Assembly (NCBI GenBank): GCA_934565855.1
Contig: CAKTIO010000004.1
Coordinates: 1-64,000 of the forward strand
Direction of reading: 5' to 3'
From: an uncultured Dysosmobacter sp.
Lineage (GTDB): Bacteria > Bacillota > Clostridia > Oscillospirales > Oscillospiraceae
Length of the DNA stretch: 64,000 nt
Position numbers and translations under genes: made by a program. Below are positions 60,830 to 64,000 of this stretch, one piece after another (the stretch's first letter is position 1; every line of letters starts with the position of its first letter). The notes beneath the pieces were generated by a model. The model saw only the letters and a list, made by a program, of their open reading frames with translations. It searched no databases and had not been told where the DNA came from.

Positions 60830-61057
60830 AGCCAATCCCGGTGCCGGTGATCCTGGCAGCCGTGAACGGCGACGAGAACGCCCTTGCCGCCGTGGTCGCT
60901 CACTATCAGAAGTACATCCGGGCTCTTGCCACCAGACCTGTGAAGGACGAGTATGGGAACGAGTATCTGTCTGTATGTGGATGAAGATATGCGGCTCAGG
61001 CTGGAAACAAAGCTGATCCATAGCATCGTAACAGGTTTCAAGGTACTGCCGGTCTAA
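60814..61057 (+). pseudogene. Frameshifted helix-turn-helix regulator of the element
   Basis: From the ATG at 60814 the frame reads IPVPVILAAVNGDENALAAV and YIRALATRPVKDEYGNEYLS, the start of the small helix-turn-helix protein that normally follows this sigma-like gene, but it stops at a TGA (60982-60984). One base over, from about 60,974, the sequence continues in the expected way (YVDEDMRLRLETKLIHSIV) to a TAA at 61055-61057. One extra base or two missing bases near 60,973 would explain it. A sequencing error is possible; programmed frameshifting is less likely since no slippery run is seen. Confidence 0.8.
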
Positions 61058-61471
61058 AATCGTCCGGGGCAAGTTTCACGGCTCCCTTTCCTTGCCCCGG
61101 CGATCCGACAGCCAAAACGAAAGTTCCTTGACAAAGAAAGCCCGTTGGGAGACCAGCGCCGCAGTATAAGGCAAACGGATACATTCCTGTTTGTGCCGAG
61201 CCATACGGCCGGTGCGCCATGACCTCGTTTCAAGTCCGCAGGACGGGACCACTGCAACGGGCGAGCGAACAGCACCAGGCCGCAAAGCAAGCGTGGCAGC
61301 TTGCGGGCGACGACGCACAGGCAGGGTCAAAGATACTCGCGCATTGAACGCCCGCAAAGCATTGTGCGCCGCACCCATCAGTATGGGCCGGGGTGAGATT
61401 CCCGTGGAGCTGTGCCAGCAGCCGTCCGTTTTGCCTCTTTCATTGCTATCTTTATGAAAGGGGATTTTATC
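61058..61471 (+). ncRNA. GC-rich noncoding block upstream of the TnpW-like gene, possible structured RNA
   Basis: No ORF on either strand resembles a protein. The sequence is GC-rich and has several self-complementary parts, such as GCAAGC/GCTTGC near 61,288-61,305. It ends just before the ribosome binding site of the small gene at 61472. From memory, similar blocks precede tnpW-like genes in related elements. A structured leader RNA or regulatory DNA is possible but not shown. Confidence 0.35.
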
Positions 61472-61657
61472 ATGCAAGATAAAGCTACAAATCCCGGCAA
61501 GATCGACAGGCCAGAGAAAAATCCTCTGGATGCAAAAACGACCTATCACATTGGTAATCGGTCGTTCGTCGTTGAGCCGGTTTTCAAAAAGGAAAGCCCG
61601 GATACCCTGGGCAGCGTTCTCCTTCGCTTGATGAAGTCCGAGAGTGAAAAGCTGTAA
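61472..61657 (+). CDS. TnpW family transposon-encoded small protein
   Basis: The 61-residue product contains TTYHIGNRSFVVEPVFKKES and TLGSVLLRLMKSE, the pattern of the TnpW family: a short stretch on an imperfect RxIGxTTY-type core, then LxxKxLRLI-like helix. These proteins lie directly before the serine recombinase in many clostridial transposons. Their role is not established; they may assist excision. GAAAGGGG lies about 9 bases upstream of the ATG. Confidence 0.8.
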   Translation: MQDKATNPGKIDRPEKNPLDAKTTYHIGNRSFVVEPVFKKESPDTLGSVLLRLMKSESEKL

Positions 61658-61755
61658 ATAGCTTTCAAACCCGGCTGACAGAGGCAGCAAATGGCGGTAT
61701 AATGTGTTCGTACAAGTATATTTGCTATTCGACTGCCTTGACGGAAGGAGGACTT

Positions 61756-63465
61756 ATGAAACAGTCGAATAACAAAAAATCCCGTGACGTGACCGCCTTT
61801 CTTTATGAAAGACTTTCCCGTGACGATAACCTTGAAGGCGAAAGCTACAGCATCGGCAATCAAAAGAAGCTGCTTGCCAAAGTCGCAAAGGAAAAGGGCT
61901 ACACAAACCTTGTTCATTTTCTGGATGACGGCATTTCCGGCGTGACGATGGATCGCCCCGGCTTCGTGGAAATGATCCACCAGTTGGAGCAGGGAAAAGC
62001 CGCCGCTGTCTTTGTCAAAGACCTCTCGCGCCTGGGGCGTAACTATATTGAGGTTGGACGGCTGACAGAGGAATTTTTCCCGGATCACGATATCCGTCTG
62101 GTGGCCGTTTCGGATAACATCGACACGGCGGAGGGTGAAAATGAGCTTGCCCCGATCCGTAACCTGTTCAACGAGTGGTACGCCCGCGATATCAGCAAGA
62201 AACGGCGCATCAGCAACAAGATCAAGGGCAACGCCGGTGAGCCGATGGGTCAGCCGCCCTATGGGTACATCAAAGACCCGAATGATCCGAAGCATTGGAT
62301 CGTGGATGACGAGGCAGCCCAGGTCGTGCGCCGCGTTTACAGCATGACTTTGGAGGGCTTCGGAACAGAGCAGATCGCTACCCAGCTTGAAAAGGATGGT
62401 GTCCTGACCCCGCGGGCCTACTGGCTCACGAAGGGTATCAAACGCCCCGGCAAGGGCAAACAGCAGCCGCCTACCAAGTGGAACAGCTCCACCATCACCA
62501 AAATTCTCTCCCTGCAGGAATACTGTGGTGACATTCTCAATTTCAAAACTTATTCCAAGTCCTACAAAAACAAGAAGCGGATCGACAATGACCGTGAGAA
62601 TTGGGTGGTGTTCCAGGACGTCCATGAGGCGATCATCGAGCGTGCTGTGTATGAGCAGGTGCAGCAGAAACGGGGCAAAATCCGCAAGCGCCGCACCAAC
62701 AACGGAGAACACAACATGTTTTCCGGCCTGCTGGTCTGCGCCGATTGCGGCAGCAACCTTCACTTTCACTTCAATCAGGGTAATCCGGAGATCAAGTATT
62801 TCAACTGCTCCAACTACAAGGGCAACCGCGGCACCTGCACCTCTACCCATTATGTCCGGGTGGACTTCCTGGAGGAAGTGGTGCTGGGAGAGATACGGCG
62901 CTTAACGAAATTCGCCAGCCTCTATGAGGACGAATTTGTAAAAGCGGTGATCGGTCATTCCCAGCAGGCGGAGCAGACAGACCGCAAGCTGAAGGAAAAA
63001 GAGCTGAAAACGCTCCTTGCCCGTGACGAAGAATTGGACGGTCTCTTTGAGCGCATCTATGAGGACAATGTTTCCGGCAAACTCTCTGATGACCGCTTCG
63101 CAAAAATGTCCCGGCGGTATGAGGACGAGCAGAAGGAACTTTCGGAGAAAATAAAAAAGCTCCGCTCCGAGATAGAGAAGCAGAGCAGCCGTTCCATGAC
63201 GACGGATATGTTTATCGGTCTTGTTCGCAAGTACACCAGAGCGCGGAAACTGACGCCCCGGATGCTGAACGAACTGATTGAGAAGATCGAAGTGTTCAAT
63301 GCTGAGAAGATCGACGGCGTTTGGGAGCAGCGGCTTCGCATCCACTATAACTGCGTCGGAACGATTGAGATTCCAACGGTACTGCCCCTGCCGATCCCGG
63401 AAGTGTCCGTAAATACAAGAAAAGGCGTAGTCGTCAACTACGCCCCCTGTGAACTCGCTGTATAA
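61756..63465 (+). CDS. Large serine recombinase (TnpX/TndX-like integrase)
   Basis: The 569-residue recombinase has an N-terminal resolvase-type catalytic domain: the nucleophilic serine in FLYERLSRDDN near residue 21, then SIGNQKK and AAVFVKDLSRLGRN. A recombinase domain (PPYGYIKDPNDPKHW), a zinc-ribbon (CADCGSNLHFHFNQGN then CSNYKGNRGTC) and a long coiled coil (about residues 425-500) follow, then a DUF4368-like end. It integrates and excises the element. AAGGAGG precedes the ATG at 61756. Its stop codon overlaps the T-run of the terminator that follows on the other strand. Confidence 0.95.
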   Translation: MKQSNNKKSRDVTAFLYERLSRDDNLEGESYSIGNQKKLLAKVAKEKGYTNLVHFLDDGISGVTMDRPGFVEMIHQLEQGKAAAVFVKDLSRLGRNYIEVGRLTEEFFPDHDIRLVAVSDNIDTAEGENELAPIRNLFNEWYARDISKKRRISNKIKGNAGEPMGQPPYGYIKDPNDPKHWIVDDEAAQVVRRVYSMTLEGFGTEQIATQLEKDGVLTPRAYWLTKGIKRPGKGKQQPPTKWNSSTITKILSLQEYCGDILNFKTYSKSYKNKKRIDNDRENWVVFQDVHEAIIERAVYEQVQQKRGKIRKRRTNNGEHNMFSGLLVCADCGSNLHFHFNQGNPEIKYFNCSNYKGNRGTCTSTHYVRVDFLEEVVLGEIRRLTKFASLYEDEFVKAVIGHSQQAEQTDRKLKEKELKTLLARDEELDGLFERIYEDNVSGKLSDDRFAKMSRRYEDEQKELSEKIKKLRSEIEKQSSRSMTTDMFIGLVRKYTRARKLTPRMLNELIEKIEVFNAEKIDGVWEQRLRIHYNCVGTIEIPTVLPLPIPEVSVNTRKGVVVNYAPCELAV

Positions 63466-63511
63466 AAAGCGAGTGTTCTTACAGCCTTTCAAATGCTATA
63501 AGAACACTCGC
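63463..63511 (-). terminator. Minus-strand intrinsic terminator downstream of the tRNA fragment
   Basis: Thirteen-base perfect arms 63469-63481 and 63499-63511 (GCGAGTGTTCTTA) are followed on the minus strand by TTTTTA. It lies 2 bases beyond the CCA end of the tRNA fragment and is probably the old tRNA gene's terminator. Its T-run coincides with the recombinase stop codon. Confidence 0.85.
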
Positions 63512-63513
63512 CA

Positions 63514-63558
63514 TGGTTGCGGAGGCAGGACTCGAACCTACGACCTCCGGGTTATGAG
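63514..63558 (-). pseudogene. Displaced 3' fragment of an initiator tRNA (CAU) gene
   Basis: On the minus strand the sequence reads CTCATAA (anticodon loop, anticodon CAU), CCCGG, a variable loop AGGTC, a complete T-arm (GTAGG/CCTGC), the 3' acceptor strand CTCCGCA and A-CCA. The anticodon-stem 5' strand and all earlier parts are missing: beyond 63,558 the sequence no longer pairs. The CCCGG after CTCATAA points to initiator tRNA-fMet. A 3' fragment beginning in the anticodon loop is the usual footprint of an element integrated into a tRNA gene. Confidence 0.82.
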
Positions 63559-63567
63559 GCAGTCTCA

Positions 63568-63609
63568 AGCACAAATCGGAGTTGTTTCGGCTCCAATTTG
63601 TGCTTTTTA
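63568..63609 (+). terminator. Hairpin with T-run beside the tRNA fragment
   Basis: AGCACAAATCGGAG (63568-63581) pairs with CTCCAATTTGTGCT (63591-63604) with one mismatch, followed by TTTT. The rest of 63,610-63,806 holds no gene I can support. Confidence 0.7.
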
Positions 63610-63806
63610 CCGCCATTTGTTCGGCAGATTTTCCGTTGTTTCCGTCCAGACCTGTCCGCTCCAATCCTATTCTGGGTCAAAAGTGGGTCAAGGTCATAGA
63701 TTTTGATTGTGCAGACGATTAAGTGGTTGAACACATTTGGGGGAGCGTCGGATTTAGCAAGTAACGCATTTCATAAAATGCCATGATTTCACTCTGCTGG
63801 GGGCCT

Positions 63807-64000
63807 TTACCGTTTAATCACGCTGACCGGTGTATCTGCATACTGCTCTGTTAGCGCAAAGCGGTCTTGCAGTCCCTCTGTAATGTATACCTCGCCGGAT
63901 GCTGTCACGAACACAGCCTCGAAATCATGGCTCTGCGCCCAGAGGTCAGCCGCTTTTTCCGGCCCCATAACAAACAGCGAGGTGGAAAGCCCGTCACAAA
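63807..64000 (-). CDS. C-terminal end of an ApbE-family FAD:protein FMN transferase (partial)
   Basis: The minus-strand frame that ends at the TAA at 63807-63809 reads [19 protein letters not shown] and [18 protein letters not shown] before ending VSVIKR. The [11 protein letters not shown] segment is the conserved ApbE motif, where the Asp takes part in metal and flavin binding. ApbE proteins attach FMN to a Thr of flavoproteins, often the NqrC/RnfG type, outside the membrane. The gene begins beyond the right edge of the window, so only the last 64 codons are visible. Confidence 0.85.
   Translation of the reverse strand, partial: CDGLSTSLFVMGPEKAADLWAQSHDFEAVFVTASGEVYITEGLQDRFALTEQYADTPVSVIKR

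Larger units (their letters stand above)
30690..63468. mobile_element. Tn1549/CTn-like integrative conjugative element with serine recombinase
   Basis: A contiguous set of conjugation genes (initiator-like, PcfB, TraG/VirD4, Maff2, VirB6-like, PrgI, VirB4, NlpC/P60, topoisomerase III, ArdA-like, MobC and relaxase) is closed at the right by a large serine recombinase. The order is that of Tn1549/CTn-type elements of Clostridia. The cargo is a two-component/ABC transporter cassette at 52.1-59.9 kb, the kind of position where Tn1549 carries vanB genes. Both ends are estimates: the left is placed downstream of the hairpin at 30,649-30,680 and the right at the end of the recombinase gene. Serine recombinases leave very short core repeats, so no att sites could be fixed by eye. 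Confidence 0.85.

Noticed and set aside
61191..61690. Overlapping ORFs on both strands of the GC-rich block
   Set aside because: The translations are low-complexity and Arg/Pro-rich; none has a convincing start or a known domain.
1..64000. CRISPR arrays, rRNA genes, insertion sequences
   Set aside because: I looked for regularly spaced 25-40 bp repeats, rRNA signatures and DDE transposases and saw none.

Overview
The window reads as part of a Clostridia (Firmicutes) chromosome, most likely a gut Oscillospiraceae or Lachnospiraceae relative. The reasons are the strong AGGAGG-type ribosome binding sites, TTG and GTG starts, a CIRCE-controlled hsp20, a GGGtGRT/Fe-S scaffold gene pair, and a large Tn1549/CTn-like conjugative element with a serine recombinase. 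The species assignment is inference.

Region 1 (about 1-18,980, all + strand) is a surface polysaccharide locus behind a large helicase with six helicase-associated repeats. It holds a sugar O-acyltransferase (NeuD/PglD type), an undecaprenyl-phosphate sugar transferase, an NAD-dependent epimerase, a GT4-like glycosyltransferase, the complete dTDP-L-rhamnose pathway (rfbA, rfbC, rfbB, rfbD) with a GT2 enzyme inserted, a Wzm/Wzt polysaccharide ABC exporter, a methyltransferase with a long coiled-coil tail, two more glycosyltransferases, and an MBOAT plus AlgJ/AlgX-like O-acetylation pair. Genes overlap or sit a few bases apart, which suggests one operon. Base composition drops sharply near 10.15 kb, so the export/termination/O-acetylation half has a different origin from the GC-rich rhamnose half. 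The locus ends at a strong bidirectional terminator.

Region 2 (about 18,980-30,650) is ordinary chromosome in both orientations: GGGtGRT protein plus Fe-S scaffold (-), an N-acyl-D-amino-acid deacylase, a MarR regulator plus MATE pump, an ECF sigma/anti-sigma pair with a lipoprotein whose C-terminal part resembles the anti-sigma protein, another lipoprotein, hsp20 with a CIRCE operator, proC, and a small AT-rich exported protein.

Region 3 (about 30,690-63,465) is an integrative conjugative element: replication initiator-like gene, PcfB, TraG/VirD4, Maff2, a VirB6-like protein, PrgI, VirB4, a cytosine methyltransferase with an intriguing second reading frame, an NlpC/P60 hydrolase, accessory proteins, topoisomerase III and an ArdA-YodL fusion. 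A minus-strand block follows with a Bro-N protein, a MobC/relaxase pair and a probable oriT. The cargo (52.1-59.9 kb) is a two-component system, two lipoproteins and an ABC exporter with two permeases, one fused to an extracytoplasmic domain. The TCS promoter and the effector promoter share an extended motif, which suggests autoregulation. The right side has a sigma-like regulator, a frameshifted regulator, an unusual 400-bp noncoding block, a TnpW-like protein and the large serine recombinase.

Region 4 (63,465-64,000) has a minus-strand terminator, a displaced 3' fragment of an initiator tRNA gene (footprint of a second integration event), and the C-terminal end of an apbE-type gene.
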